64,000 nt of DNA, taken from assembly GCF_026410085.1 (NCBI RefSeq), contig NZ_CP112866.1:4773001-4837000 (forward strand), read 5' to 3'. The DNA comes from Pseudomonas quebecensis (GTDB lineage Bacteria; Pseudomonadota; Gammaproteobacteria; Pseudomonadales; Pseudomonadaceae). Shown piece after piece: positions 25,459 through 34,711 of this stretch (its first letter is position 1; the number at the start of each line of letters is the position of its first letter). Both the position numbers and the translations under genes were made by a program. The notes beneath the pieces are model-generated. The model saw only the letters and a list, made by a program, of their open reading frames with translations, searched no databases and was not told the origin of the DNA.

Positions 25459-26579
25459 CGGTTTGGCTCCGCCAGAATCAAGTCCGCAGCGTACTGCGGC
25501 ATGCTAAACAGGTCGGCCGTCTCGGCGAAAGCCAGGCCATTGCGACTCCAGGTCGCGCGCGCCTGCGGATCGTCGAGCATATCCACCAGGTATTGATTGA
25601 GCTGGGCCTGCTCGAACGGCTCGTCCAACACGCGGCCACTCTGGGCCTTATCGATATAAAACGCGTAGCCGCAGACCTGGCTCACCAGCACGGGCAGGCC
25701 GGCGACTATCGCTTCGACCAGCACCATGCCGGCCGCTTCGTTGTAAGCAGGGTGAATCAGCAAGTCCGCGCCCAACAGGAAACGCGGAATATCGTTGCGC
25801 CCCTTGAAGAACTGCACCTGGTCACCCAGGCCGAGTGCGGCACTCTGCAGTTGGAATACTTTGGGGTCGTCCTGGCCGATTACAAACAGCCGGGTGCGTT
25901 TCTTCAGCTTTGCAGGCAACGCAGCCACAGCCTTCAGGCTACGGTCGACGCCCTTGGTCTTGAAGCCAGAACCGATCTGCACCAGCAGTAAATCTTCCTC
26001 GGCCAGGCCGAATTCGGCGCGAAACTCGGCGCGGATCTCGCCGGCGTTCGGCGGCGCGCGTCGGTCTCGGGAAATGCCCGGCGGCAGCAGGTGAAAACGC
26101 TCGGGCTGGGTGCCGTAATACTGCGTGAACAGCTGCTGCTGACGCTCGGACAGCACCATGATCCGGGTCGTGGCGTTTTTATCGAACACCGCGCGCTCGT
26201 ATTCGGCAAAGTGCTTGTAGCGCCCGAACCAGCGGTACATCGGGTTGCGCAGGGTCTGGGCCTTGTCTTCGAATACGCCGTCGGCGGCGAAGTACAGGTC
26301 CAGCCCCGGCATTTTGTTGAAACCCACCACGCGGTCCACCGGGCGCTTGGCCAGGTCGGCCTGGATCCAGGCATGCAGCTTTTCATTGCGACGGTGGTTG
26401 ACCAGCGCCTTCACGGGCGCCACCAGCACTTCGAAACCTTGCGGAATATCGCCTTCCCAGATCAGCGTATAGACACGAATCCTGTGGCCGCGCTGCTGGC
26501 ACTCCAGGGCAATGCGCATGAAGTCACGCTGCAGGCCGCCGAAGGGGAAATATTTGTACAGGACAAAAGCCAGTTGCAT
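25455..26579 (-). CDS. waaG: LPS core glycosyltransferase WaaG (first outer-core hexose)
   Basis: WaaG is a GT4, GT-B fold glycosyltransferase that adds the first hexose (or, in Pseudomonas, galactosamine) to the heptose core on the cytoplasmic face. The 374-residue protein begins MQLAFVLYKYFPFGGLQRDF, the typical WaaG N-terminus with GGLQRD. The C-terminal donor domain has LVQIGSGFKTKGVDRS and the E-x7-E motif in AYNEAAGMVLVEAIVAGLPV. Its stop overlaps the waaP start, and its start overlaps the waaC stop codon by one base. The donor sugar in this organism cannot be read from sequence alone. Confidence 0.94.
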   Translation of the reverse strand: MQLAFVLYKYFPFGGLQRDFMRIALECQQRGHRIRVYTLIWEGDIPQGFEVLVAPVKALVNHRRNEKLHAWIQADLAKRPVDRVVGFNKMPGLDLYFAADGVFEDKAQTLRNPMYRWFGRYKHFAEYERAVFDKNATTRIMVLSERQQQLFTQYYGTQPERFHLLPPGISRDRRAPPNAGEIRAEFRAEFGLAEEDLLLVQIGSGFKTKGVDRSLKAVAALPAKLKKRTRLFVIGQDDPKVFQLQSAALGLGDQVQFFKGRNDIPRFLLGADLLIHPAYNEAAGMVLVEAIVAGLPVLVSQVCGYAFYIDKAQSGRVLDEPFEQAQLNQYLVDMLDDPQARATWSRNGLAFAETADLFSMPQYAADLILAEPNR

Positions 26580-27640
26580 CAGTGCAGCTCCTCAGCCAGT
26601 AACAACGTGCTCAGTCGGCTTGCCACACGCTCAGGGTTCAGGCGCGTGAAGCACAGGGGCGACTCGCGCGTGATGTCGAACCGACGCAGGTCGTCGGCCG
26701 TCGGTTGATAGGTACAGTGTTTCTGCAGGCATGGCGCGCACGGCCAATCGCTGGCCAGGTGAATCTGCGCCTTGCCATAGGCGCCGGTAAGCCCCGGATT
26801 GGTAGGACCGAACAGCGAAATGGTCGGCACATCCAACGCTGCAGCCAAGTGCCCCAGGCCGGTGTCTACCGCCACGCAGGCGCGGGCGCCGGCCAGCACG
26901 CGGGCCACGCCGGCCAGGTTCAGCTTGGGCAGCACTTCGGCGTTCGGCAGGCCTTGGGCCAGCCTTTCGGCGCGCGCCTTTTCGGCGGCGTTGCCCCATG
27001 GCAACTTTACGTCCACGCCCAGACGGCCCATGCGCTCGGCCAGCTCGCGCCAGTAGGCTTCGGGCCAGTGCTTGGTGTCCCAGGTGGTGCCGTGCAGGAG
27101 CAGCACGAACGGTTTTTTCGGCGGCAGGCCCAGCAGTTTGTCGACCCTCAGGCCGTAGTCGCCCAAGCCTTTGGGCAAGTCATAACCGAGGGCCACGGCG
27201 AACAACTGGCGCAAACGTTCGACGGCATGCTGCCCGCGGGCCACCGCCAGGCGCCGGGAATAAAAGCGCGCCGCGATCGGCTCGCGTGCGGACTGCTTGT
27301 CGAAGCCGGCCACCGGCGCACGCACGTAACGGGTCAGCCAGGCGCTTTTGAACAGGCCTTGAGCGTCAATGACCAGGTCGTACTTGGTCGACTGGATGCG
27401 CTGTTTGAAGCGCCGCCATTCGCCGCTCTTGAAGGTCTGCCAGAGGTTTTTGCGCCAGCGGCGGATCGCCACCGGGATCACCTTGTCCACGGCCGGATGC
27501 CAGGTGGGAATTTCGGCAAAGCCTTCTTCCACCACCCAGTCGAATTGAATGCCGGGGATCGCACGCGCCGCGTCGGTCAGTGCCGGCAAGGCATGGATCA
27601 CGTCGCCCAGGGATGAGGTCTTGACTACCAGTACCCGCAA
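26579..27640 (-). CDS. waaC: LPS heptosyltransferase I
   Basis: WaaC adds the first L-glycero-D-manno-heptose to Kdo from ADP-heptose. The protein belongs to glycosyltransferase family 9 and has 353 residues when read from the TTG at 27640. This start is chosen because the family begins (M)RVLVVKTSSLGDVIHALPAL and no ATG or GTG occurs nearby in frame. The TTG lies one base after the waaF stop codon (TGAgTTG), with GAGG nine bases upstream. Later motifs include LLHGTTWDTKHWPEAYW and CVAVDTGLGHLAAALDVPTISLFGPTNP, which hold the ADP-heptose site. A longer open frame starting at an upstream ATG overlaps waaF and is rejected. Confidence 0.92.
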   Translation of the reverse strand: MRVLVVKTSSLGDVIHALPALTDAARAIPGIQFDWVVEEGFAEIPTWHPAVDKVIPVAIRRWRKNLWQTFKSGEWRRFKQRIQSTKYDLVIDAQGLFKSAWLTRYVRAPVAGFDKQSAREPIAARFYSRRLAVARGQHAVERLRQLFAVALGYDLPKGLGDYGLRVDKLLGLPPKKPFVLLLHGTTWDTKHWPEAYWRELAERMGRLGVDVKLPWGNAAEKARAERLAQGLPNAEVLPKLNLAGVARVLAGARACVAVDTGLGHLAAALDVPTISLFGPTNPGLTGAYGKAQIHLASDWPCAPCLQKHCTYQPTADDLRRFDITRESPLCFTRLNPERVASRLSTLLLAEELH

Positions 27641-27641
27641 C

Positions 27642-28676
27642 TCAGTGAACCTCGACCACGTCGCCCTGCAACCGCTGCAAGGCTTCGCTGACCGGCTGCG
27701 GCAACAACTGGCGCAGGCAATTGTAGTGGCCGAAACGGCAGGTGCGCTCAAAACAGGGGCTGCAATCCAGGCCCAGGCGCACCACTTCAACCTTATCGGC
27801 CAACGGCGGGGTAAACCCTGGCGAAGTGGAGCCGTACACCGCCACCAACGGGCGATTCAAGGCGGCCGCCACGTGCATCAGGCCGGAGTCGTTGGACACC
27901 ACCGCATCGGCGCAGGACAGCAGGTCGATCGCCTCGGCCAGCGAGGTGTCGCCGCTGAGGTTCACCGCCTCTTCGCGCAGGCCCGGAATCAGGCGCTGGC
28001 GGATGTCTTCGCCCACCGAGTGATCGTTCTTCGAGCCGAACAGCCACACCTGCCAGCCTTCGCGGATCTTCATCTCGGCGACCTTGGCGTAATGCTCCGA
28101 GGGCCAGCGCTTGGACTCGCCAAACTCGGCACCGGGGCACAGCGCCAGCACCGGGCGATCCAGGCTCAGGCCGAACTTGGCCAGCGCCGCGTCGCGGGTG
28201 ACCGGGTCGATCCGCAGGCTCGGACGCGGATACGGCGTGGGCAACTCGGCACCGGGCGCATAGGCCAGGGCCATGAAGCGTTCGATCATCAGCGGGTAGC
28301 GTGCCTTGTCCAACGTACGCACATCATTGAGCAGCACATAGCGAAATTCGCCACGCCAGCCGGTGCGCTTGGGGATGCCGGCAAAGTACGGCACCAGCGC
28401 GGACTTGAGCGAGTTGGGCAGCAGGATCGCCTGGTCGTACTGGCCGGCCAGGGATTTGCCGATGCGACGACGGGTCGCAAGCTCCAGAGCGCCGTGGCCG
28501 AGCGGAAAGCTCAAGGCCTTGCGCACTTCGGGCATGCGTTCCAGGATCGGCCGACTCCACTCAGGGGCGAGCACGTCGATCTGGCAATCTGGATGGCGAA
28601 GGCGCAGGCACTGGAACAGTGTCTGTGCCATCACCATGTCACCGACCCAACTGGGCCCAACGATCAGAATATTCAT
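27642..28676 (-). CDS. waaF: ADP-heptose:LPS heptosyltransferase II
   Basis: WaaF adds the second heptose to the inner core. The 344-residue protein starts MNILIVGPSWVGDMVMAQTL, the characteristic family 9 N-terminus with GDMVM. The C-terminal domain shows LCPGAEFGESKRWPSEHYA near residue 180 and DAVVSNDSGLMHVAAALNRP with GSTSPGFTPP near residue 265-290, matching the ADP-heptose site. It is the first gene of the seven-gene operon running to 21727, and its stop is one base from the TTG start of waaC. It is separated from glnE by only 55 bases, which hold a hairpin. P. aeruginosa has ilvE in that gap as I recall; it is absent here. Confidence 0.95.
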   Translation of the reverse strand: MNILIVGPSWVGDMVMAQTLFQCLRLRHPDCQIDVLAPEWSRPILERMPEVRKALSFPLGHGALELATRRRIGKSLAGQYDQAILLPNSLKSALVPYFAGIPKRTGWRGEFRYVLLNDVRTLDKARYPLMIERFMALAYAPGAELPTPYPRPSLRIDPVTRDAALAKFGLSLDRPVLALCPGAEFGESKRWPSEHYAKVAEMKIREGWQVWLFGSKNDHSVGEDIRQRLIPGLREEAVNLSGDTSLAEAIDLLSCADAVVSNDSGLMHVAAALNRPLVAVYGSTSPGFTPPLADKVEVVRLGLDCSPCFERTCRFGHYNCLRQLLPQPVSEALQRLQGDVVEVH

Positions 28677-28694
28677 GTAGTTTCCACAAACGAT

Positions 28695-28718
28695 GCGGGG
28701 AGGCTTATGCCTCCCCGC
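28695..28718. terminator. Hairpin between glnE and waaF
   Basis: A perfect 10-base stem (GCGGGGAGGC, loop TTAT) lies between the glnE stop and the waaF start on the same strand. It can end glnE transcription. There is no T-run, so termination may be incomplete, and the waa operon promoter must lie in the 3' part of glnE or in this gap. Confidence 0.65.
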
Positions 28719-28731
28719 CCTAATAATGTGT

Positions 28732-31671
28732 TCAGCTCAGACCCAGCTCCTGCCAGATCCGCATCACCTGGCGCCGCTCATCGACGAACTGATCGCCGGC
28801 CACCGTACCGGCCTCGTTCTGCAAGGCCTGGCGATGCGCGGCGGAACGGTAGGCCTTATAGACCTCGCGCAGCAGGTGGGCATCGGCGGCGGGCATCAAC
28901 CCCACCTGCTCCAGGCCTTCCAGAATGCGGATATTGTCGGTGTAGCGCAGCAACGATGGATGTTGCGCAGACCATGCCAAAGCCGCGTATTGCACCATAA
29001 ATTCAATATCGACGATACCTCCAGCGTCCTGCTTGAGGTCGAACAGCGCCGTGGCTTCGAACGCATTGGCGCCCGTGCCGGCCGCGGTGCTCTTGGTGCC
29101 CAGGTTGTCACGCATCTTGGCGCGCATCTCGCTGACCTCCTGGCGCAGCTTCGCCAGATCACGTTCGCGCCCCAGCACCCTGGCCCGCACCTGCTCGAAG
29201 GCCTGGCCGACGTCCTGGCTGCCCACCAGCACGCGGGCGCGGACCAACGCCTGATGTTCCCAGGTCCAGGCTTCATTGTGTTGATAGCGATCGAACGCGC
29301 CCAACGAACTCACCAAAAGCCCGGATGCGCCGGACGGGCGCAGGCGCATGTCCACTTCATACAACTGGCCGGAGTTGGTCTGGGTGGTCAGCAAATGAAT
29401 GATGCGCTGGCCCAGGCGCGTAAAGAACTGCGCACCGTCAATCGGCTTGGCGCCATCGGTTTCGGCATGCGGGTCGCCGTCATGGATGAACACCAGGTCC
29501 AGGTCGGAACCATGCCCCAGTTCGATGCCGCCGACTTTTCCATAACCGACAATGATGAACCCAGGATCGCACAAGGTGCCATCCAGCCGCTGCGGCGAAC
29601 CATGCCGCGCCACGGTCTGGCGCCAGGCCAGGGCCAGTACTTGCTCCAGGATCGCCTCGGCGAGCCAGGTCAGGTAGTCGCTGACTTTCATCAAGGGCAG
29701 GCTGCCGGCAATTTCCGAAGCGGCCACGCGCAGGCGGTGCGCAAGCTTGAAGTGGCGCAGGGCCTCCATCTGTTGCTCAAGGTCGTCTTCGGGGATACGT
29801 GTAAGGCGTTCACGCAGCTCGGCGGCCAGTTCCGGCGCCAACGGCGGCTTGAACAGCCGACCTTCGTTGAGCAATTCGTCGAGCAACAACGGGAAACGCG
29901 TGATCTGCTCGGCGATCCACGGGCTGGCAGCGCACAGGGTCAACAGGCGACGCAAGGCGTCGGGGTTTTCCGTAAGCAGCACCAGGTAGGCCGAACGCCG
30001 CGCAACCGCTTCAACCAGCGGCAACACGCGCTCCAGCACCAGGTCCGGATTGGCGTGTTCAACGGCCTGCGCCAGCAGGCGCGGGATAAATGCATCCAGG
30101 CGCTCGCGCCCCAGGCGCTGCATGGCGCGCAGTTGCGGGCTGCCGCGCAGGCTGGCCAGAGCCTTGAGCGCCTTGGGCGCGTCGGTGAAGCCGCCGTCGG
30201 CCAACTGACGGCAGGCCGCGTCGTCATCTTGTGACTCTTCCCACAGCGGCAACCATTCCCCGCCTACGACCAGCTCGCTTTCTTCGCCATCTTCTTCGTC
30301 CGGATCGGCAATCACTTGGCGGAAATGCCAGTCGACCCGACCTCGCCAGTACATCAGGCGCTCATGAAACGCCGCCCAATCGGGGAAGCCGAGCATAAAG
30401 GCGATACGGGCCTGGTCCTGCGGGCTGTCCGGGAGCATTTGGGTCTGCCGGTCGGCAATCGCCTGGATCGCGTGTTCGGTGTAACGCAGAAATTCATAAC
30501 CGTTGCGCAACTCGGCGATCACCGCCGGCGGCAGGTAGCCCTGGCCTTCCAGCGTGCCCAGCACCTTGAGCAACGGCCGCTGCTGCAGGCTCAGGTCGCG
30601 GCCGCCATGGATCAACTGGAACGCCTGGGCGATGAATTCCACTTCACGAATGCCGCCCGAGCCCAGCTTGATATTGTCGGCCATACCTTTGCGCCGCACT
30701 TCCTGCTGGATCAGCTGCTTCATGGTGCGCAGCGCTTCGATGGCGGAAAAATCCAGGTAACGTCGGTAGACGAACGGCCGCAGCATATCGAGCAATTGCG
30801 CGCCCGCCACCTGATCGCCGGCCACCACCCGCGCCTTGATCATGGCGTAGCGTTCCCAGTCGCGTCCCTGATCCTGGTAGTACTGCTCCAGCGCATTGAA
30901 ACTGAGCACCAGCGCCCCGGCCGAACCGTAGGGGCGCAAACGCATATCGACGCGGAATACGAATCCGTCGACGGTCATCGGATCGAGGGCCTTGATCAGT
31001 TTTTGACCAAGACGAATGAAGAATTCCTGGTTATCCAGGGCGCGCTTCACGCCCACTGTTTCGCCGCCCTCGGGGTAAGCGAAGATCAGGTCGATGTCCG
31101 ATGACAGGTTCAGCTCCACCGCGCCGAGCTTGCCCATGCCGAGGATCACCATGTGCTGGGCCTCGCCGCTGCGCCGCCCGGTGGGCGTGCCGAATTGTGC
31201 GCAGTGGCGCTGGTAGAGCCATTGGTAGGCCTGGTCGATGCTGGCGTCGGCCATGTCGGACAAATCGCGACAGGTTTGCACCAGGTCGGCCTGACGGGTC
31301 AGATCGCGCCAGATAATGCGCACCTGCTGGCGCGTACGCTGACGACGCAGGACCCGGCCCAACTCATCTTCTGTTTCGGCTTGTTGCACCGCTGCCGCGA
31401 TCTGCCCGCACAACTCACCAGGCGCAAAGCCGCGATCCAGCTCGCCCCAGGCGGCCAGTTCGAGCAACATCAAAGGGTCACGAATGCTCTGTTCAATGAC
31501 GAAATCACTGGCGGCGCACACCCGGGCGAAGTCGGCCCAGCGTTGCGGCGCCCACCCGGAAAGGCCATGATCGGCATCCAGCGCGGCCACGGCGTCACGA
31601 AATGACTGCTCGGCCCGCTGGGCAGCCGGAAGCAGAATGGCTGGCAATTCGGCCAGCGTTGGAAGGCTCAT
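28732..31671 (-). CDS. glnE: Bifunctional glutamine synthetase adenylyltransferase/adenylyl-removing enzyme
   Basis: GlnE adds AMP to glutamine synthetase when nitrogen is rich and removes it when nitrogen is poor, in response to PII proteins. The 979-residue protein has two nucleotidyltransferase domains in tandem. The N-terminal (adenylyl-removing) one has NLSSDIDLIFAYPEGG near residue 190. The C-terminal (adenylyl-transferase) one has LGHGSDLDLVFIHDGD near residue 724 with GxSDxD metal ligands, followed by YEVDMRLRPSGASGLL. Helical regulatory segments lie between. The length is typical (E. coli 946). The gene is divergent from aceE with a common upstream region of about 380 bases. Both domains look complete. 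Confidence 0.97.
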   Translation of the reverse strand: MSLPTLAELPAILLPAAQRAEQSFRDAVAALDADHGLSGWAPQRWADFARVCAASDFVIEQSIRDPLMLLELAAWGELDRGFAPGELCGQIAAAVQQAETEDELGRVLRRQRTRQQVRIIWRDLTRQADLVQTCRDLSDMADASIDQAYQWLYQRHCAQFGTPTGRRSGEAQHMVILGMGKLGAVELNLSSDIDLIFAYPEGGETVGVKRALDNQEFFIRLGQKLIKALDPMTVDGFVFRVDMRLRPYGSAGALVLSFNALEQYYQDQGRDWERYAMIKARVVAGDQVAGAQLLDMLRPFVYRRYLDFSAIEALRTMKQLIQQEVRRKGMADNIKLGSGGIREVEFIAQAFQLIHGGRDLSLQQRPLLKVLGTLEGQGYLPPAVIAELRNGYEFLRYTEHAIQAIADRQTQMLPDSPQDQARIAFMLGFPDWAAFHERLMYWRGRVDWHFRQVIADPDEEDGEESELVVGGEWLPLWEESQDDDAACRQLADGGFTDAPKALKALASLRGSPQLRAMQRLGRERLDAFIPRLLAQAVEHANPDLVLERVLPLVEAVARRSAYLVLLTENPDALRRLLTLCAASPWIAEQITRFPLLLDELLNEGRLFKPPLAPELAAELRERLTRIPEDDLEQQMEALRHFKLAHRLRVAASEIAGSLPLMKVSDYLTWLAEAILEQVLALAWRQTVARHGSPQRLDGTLCDPGFIIVGYGKVGGIELGHGSDLDLVFIHDGDPHAETDGAKPIDGAQFFTRLGQRIIHLLTTQTNSGQLYEVDMRLRPSGASGLLVSSLGAFDRYQHNEAWTWEHQALVRARVLVGSQDVGQAFEQVRARVLGRERDLAKLRQEVSEMRAKMRDNLGTKSTAAGTGANAFEATALFDLKQDAGGIVDIEFMVQYAALAWSAQHPSLLRYTDNIRILEGLEQVGLMPAADAHLLREVYKAYRSAAHRQALQNEAGTVAGDQFVDERRQVMRIWQELGLS

Positions 31672-31877
31672 GGTCTATCCTTGATCGGCGCGTGGAAGGC
31701 TTGTAGCGACAAGCGCGAGCACCGCGCCAAATGAAGGACTGTCGAACAAAAGTTAGAAATAGCTGAAAATTCTTTAATTTTGGCAGGCAACATTAAACTT
31801 CTACCTTTTCTTGTTCGCAAAAGATCAACAATAACGATTATGCTCACCAGCCAGACCGAGTCATACGCTCAGTCTTG

Positions 31878-31944
31878 TGTAGTTTTACTACTCGTATATA
31901 CATTCGAAAGGCTGAAATGGCCGACGATTTGTAGTAAAACTACA
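31878..31944 (+). promoter_or_regulatory. Two GntR/FadR-type operators upstream of aceE
   Basis: The glnE-aceE gap (31672-32054) has no gene, but it has two copies of the dyad TGTAGT-N3-ACTACA. Copy 1 is at 31878-31892, reading TGTAGTTTTACTACT (one end mismatch). Copy 2 is at 31930-31944, reading TGTAGTAAAACTACA (perfect). Their centres are 52 bases apart, about five helical turns. Both match the FadR-subfamily consensus TNGTNNNACNA. Together they also form an inverted repeat of 14 bases. A loose TATACA lies between them (31897-31902). A repressor bound here would cover the aceE promoter zone and leader. The rest of the gap shows AT-rich sequence but nothing else I can name. Confidence 0.7.
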
Positions 31945-32054
31945 GGACGCCGAAGCAACCTTCGGCCATCCAAGAATTTATGTCGTCTGCCCACAAGGCC
32001 AGTCGCAAACTTCAGGCAACCGATTCTGGTAGCCTTTCCGCCCTGGAGCAAGCC

Positions 32055-34700
32055 ATGCAAGACCTCGATCCCGTCGAAACCCAGGAATGGCTGGACGCCC
32101 TGGAATCGGTTCTCGACAAAGAAGGCGAAGACCGTGCTCACTACCTGATGACCCGTATGGGCGAACTCGCGACCCGCAGCGGCTCGCAACTGCCCTACGC
32201 CATCACCACGCCATACCGCAACACCATCCCCGTTACCCACGAAGCACGCATGCCTGGCGACCTGTTCATGGAACGCCGCATTCGCTCGCTGGTACGCTGG
32301 AACGCCATGGCGATGGTAATGCGCACGAACTTGAAAGATTCGGACCTGGGCGGTCACATCTCCAGCTTCGCTTCCAGCGCAACCCTGTATGACATCGGCT
32401 TCAACTACTTCTTCCAGGCCCCGACCGACGAACACGGCGGCGACCTGATTTACTTCCAGGGCCACACGTCTCCAGGCGTTTACGCCCGTGCGTTCATGGA
32501 AGGCCGCATCAGCGAAGAACAGATGAACAACTTCCGCCAGGAAGTCGACGGTCAGGGCCTGTCGTCCTACCCGCACCCTTGGTTGATGCCTGATTTCTGG
32601 CAGTTCCCGACCGTATCCATGGGCCTTGGCCCGATCCAGGCGATCTACCAGGCACGTTTCATGAAGTACCTGGAAGCCCGTGGCTTCATCCCTGAAGGCA
32701 AGCAAAAGGTCTGGTGCTTCCTGGGCGACGGCGAGTGCGACGAGCCGGAATCCCTGGGCGCCATATCCCTGGCCGGCCGCGAAAAACTGGACAACCTGAT
32801 CTTCGTCATCAACTGCAACCTGCAGCGCCTCGACGGCCCGGTTCGCGGCAACGGCAAGATCATCCAGGAACTCGAAGGCGTGTTCCGCGGTGCTCACTGG
32901 AACGTGACCAAAGTCATCTGGGGCCGTTTCTGGGACCCGCTGCTGGCCAAGGACGTCGACGGCATCCTGCAACGCCGCATGGACGAAGTCATCGACGGCG
33001 AGTACCAGAACTACAAAGCCAAAGACGGCGCATTCGTACGTGAACACTTCTTCAACACGCCTGAACTCAAGGCGATGGTTGCCGACCTGTCCGACGACGA
33101 GATCTGGAAGCTCAATCGTGGCGGCCACGACCCGTACAAGGTCTATGCGGCGTACCACGAAGCGGTCAACCACAAAGAACAGCCGACCGTCATCCTGGCC
33201 AAGACCATCAAGGGTTATGGCACCGGTGCCGGCGAAGCGAAGAACACCGCGCACAACACCAAGAAAGTCGATGTCGACAGCCTGAAGTTGTTCCGCGACC
33301 GCTTCGACATCCCGGTCAAGGACGAAGAGCTGGAGAACCTGCCGTTCTTCAAGCCGGAGCCGAACAGCGCCGAAGCCCGTTACCTGGCCGAGCGTCGCTC
33401 CGCGCTGGGCGGTTTCGTGCCACAGCGCCGCGCCAACAGCTTCAGCGTGCCGACGCCGGACCTCAGCACCCTCAAGGCTATCCTTGACGGCTCGGGCGAC
33501 CGTGAAATCTCCACCACCATGGCCTTCGTGCGGATTCTCGCGCAGTTGGTCAAGGACAAGGACATCGGCCCGCGCATCGTTCCGATCATTCCGGACGAAG
33601 CCCGTACCTTCGGTATGGAAGGCATGTTCCGTCAGTTGGGCATCTACTCCTCCGTCGGCCAGCTCTACGAGCCAGTCGATAAAGACCAGGTGATGTTCTA
33701 CAAGGAAGACAAGAAGGGCCAGATCCTCGAAGAAGGCATCAACGAAGCGGGCGCCATGAGCTCCTTCATCGCCGCCGGTACTTCGTACTCCAGCCACAAC
33801 CAGCCGATGCTGCCGTTCTACATCTTCTACTCGATGTTCGGTTTCCAGCGCATCGGCGACCTGGCCTGGGCGGCGGGCGACAGCCGTACCCGTGGCTTCC
33901 TGATCGGCGGCACCGCCGGGCGCACCACGCTGAACGGCGAAGGCCTGCAACACGAGGACGGTCACAGTCATATCCTGGCTGCCACCATCCCGAACTGCCG
34001 CACCTTTGATCCAACCTACGGCTACGAGCTGGCGGTGATCATCCAGGACGGCATGAAGAAAATGACCGAAGAACAGCAGGACGTTTTCTACTACATCACC
34101 GTGATGAACGAGTCCTACCAGCAGCCAGCCATGCCGGCCGGTGTCGAGGAAGGCATCATCAAGGGCATGTACCTGCTCGAAGAAGACACCAAGGAAGCGG
34201 CGCACCACGTTCAACTGATGGGCTCCGGCACCATCCTGCGCGAAGTGCGTGAAGCGGCGAAGATTCTGCGTGACGAGTTCAACGTCGGCGCCGACGTGTG
34301 GAGCGTGACCAGCTTCAACGAACTGCGTCGCGACGGCCTGGCCGTAGAGCGCAGCAACCGTCTGCATCCTGGCCAGAAACCAGCAACCAGCTACGTCGAA
34401 GAATGCCTGGCCGGCCGCAAGGGCCCGGTCATCGCCTCCACCGACTACATGAAGCTGTTTGCCGAACAAATTCGCCAGTGGGTCCCGTCCAAGGAGTTCA
34501 AAGTCCTGGGCACCGACGGTTTCGGCCGCAGTGACAGCCGCAAGAAGCTGCGTCACTTCTTCGAAGTCGACCGTCACTTCGTGGTGTTGGCAGCCCTGGA
34601 AGCCTTGGCTGACCGTGGTGAGATCGAACCCAAGGTGGTGGCTGACGCCATCGTCAAGTTCGGTATCAACCCGGAAAAACGCAACCCACTGGACTGCTGA
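32055..34700 (+). CDS. aceE: Pyruvate dehydrogenase E1 component (homodimeric type)
   Basis: AceE is the thiamine diphosphate enzyme that decarboxylates pyruvate and acetylates the lipoyl group of E2 in the PDH complex. I chose the ATG at 32055 (881 residues), which gives the family N-terminus MQDLDPVETQEWLDALESV and has GGAG six bases upstream. The frame is open to an ATG at 31980, which would add 25 residues but lacks a ribosome site. The TPP-binding motif runs from GDGECDEPESLG to INCNLQRLDGP near residues 225-260. The pyrimidine-binding domain follows (SMFGFQRIGDLAWAAGDSR). The C-terminus has the E2-contact region. It is followed by aceF after 11 bases. Length matches the E. coli-type E1p. 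Confidence 0.96.
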   Translation: MQDLDPVETQEWLDALESVLDKEGEDRAHYLMTRMGELATRSGSQLPYAITTPYRNTIPVTHEARMPGDLFMERRIRSLVRWNAMAMVMRTNLKDSDLGGHISSFASSATLYDIGFNYFFQAPTDEHGGDLIYFQGHTSPGVYARAFMEGRISEEQMNNFRQEVDGQGLSSYPHPWLMPDFWQFPTVSMGLGPIQAIYQARFMKYLEARGFIPEGKQKVWCFLGDGECDEPESLGAISLAGREKLDNLIFVINCNLQRLDGPVRGNGKIIQELEGVFRGAHWNVTKVIWGRFWDPLLAKDVDGILQRRMDEVIDGEYQNYKAKDGAFVREHFFNTPELKAMVADLSDDEIWKLNRGGHDPYKVYAAYHEAVNHKEQPTVILAKTIKGYGTGAGEAKNTAHNTKKVDVDSLKLFRDRFDIPVKDEELENLPFFKPEPNSAEARYLAERRSALGGFVPQRRANSFSVPTPDLSTLKAILDGSGDREISTTMAFVRILAQLVKDKDIGPRIVPIIPDEARTFGMEGMFRQLGIYSSVGQLYEPVDKDQVMFYKEDKKGQILEEGINEAGAMSSFIAAGTSYSSHNQPMLPFYIFYSMFGFQRIGDLAWAAGDSRTRGFLIGGTAGRTTLNGEGLQHEDGHSHILAATIPNCRTFDPTYGYELAVIIQDGMKKMTEEQQDVFYYITVMNESYQQPAMPAGVEEGIIKGMYLLEEDTKEAAHHVQLMGSGTILREVREAAKILRDEFNVGADVWSVTSFNELRRDGLAVERSNRLHPGQKPATSYVEECLAGRKGPVIASTDYMKLFAEQIRQWVPSKEFKVLGTDGFGRSDSRKKLRHFFEVDRHFVVLAALEALADRGEIEPKVVADAIVKFGINPEKRNPLDC

Positions 34701-34711
34701 GGAGACTTTTT

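Noticed and set aside
28677..28731. Absence of ilvE between waaF and glnE
   Set aside because: P. putida also has no ilvE at this place as I recall, so it is a known lineage difference.
31869..34577. Open frame of 902 codons antisense to aceE
   Set aside because: It mirrors aceE codon by codon in high-GC DNA, has no recognisable domain and no ribosome site. It is a shadow of the third-position GC bias.
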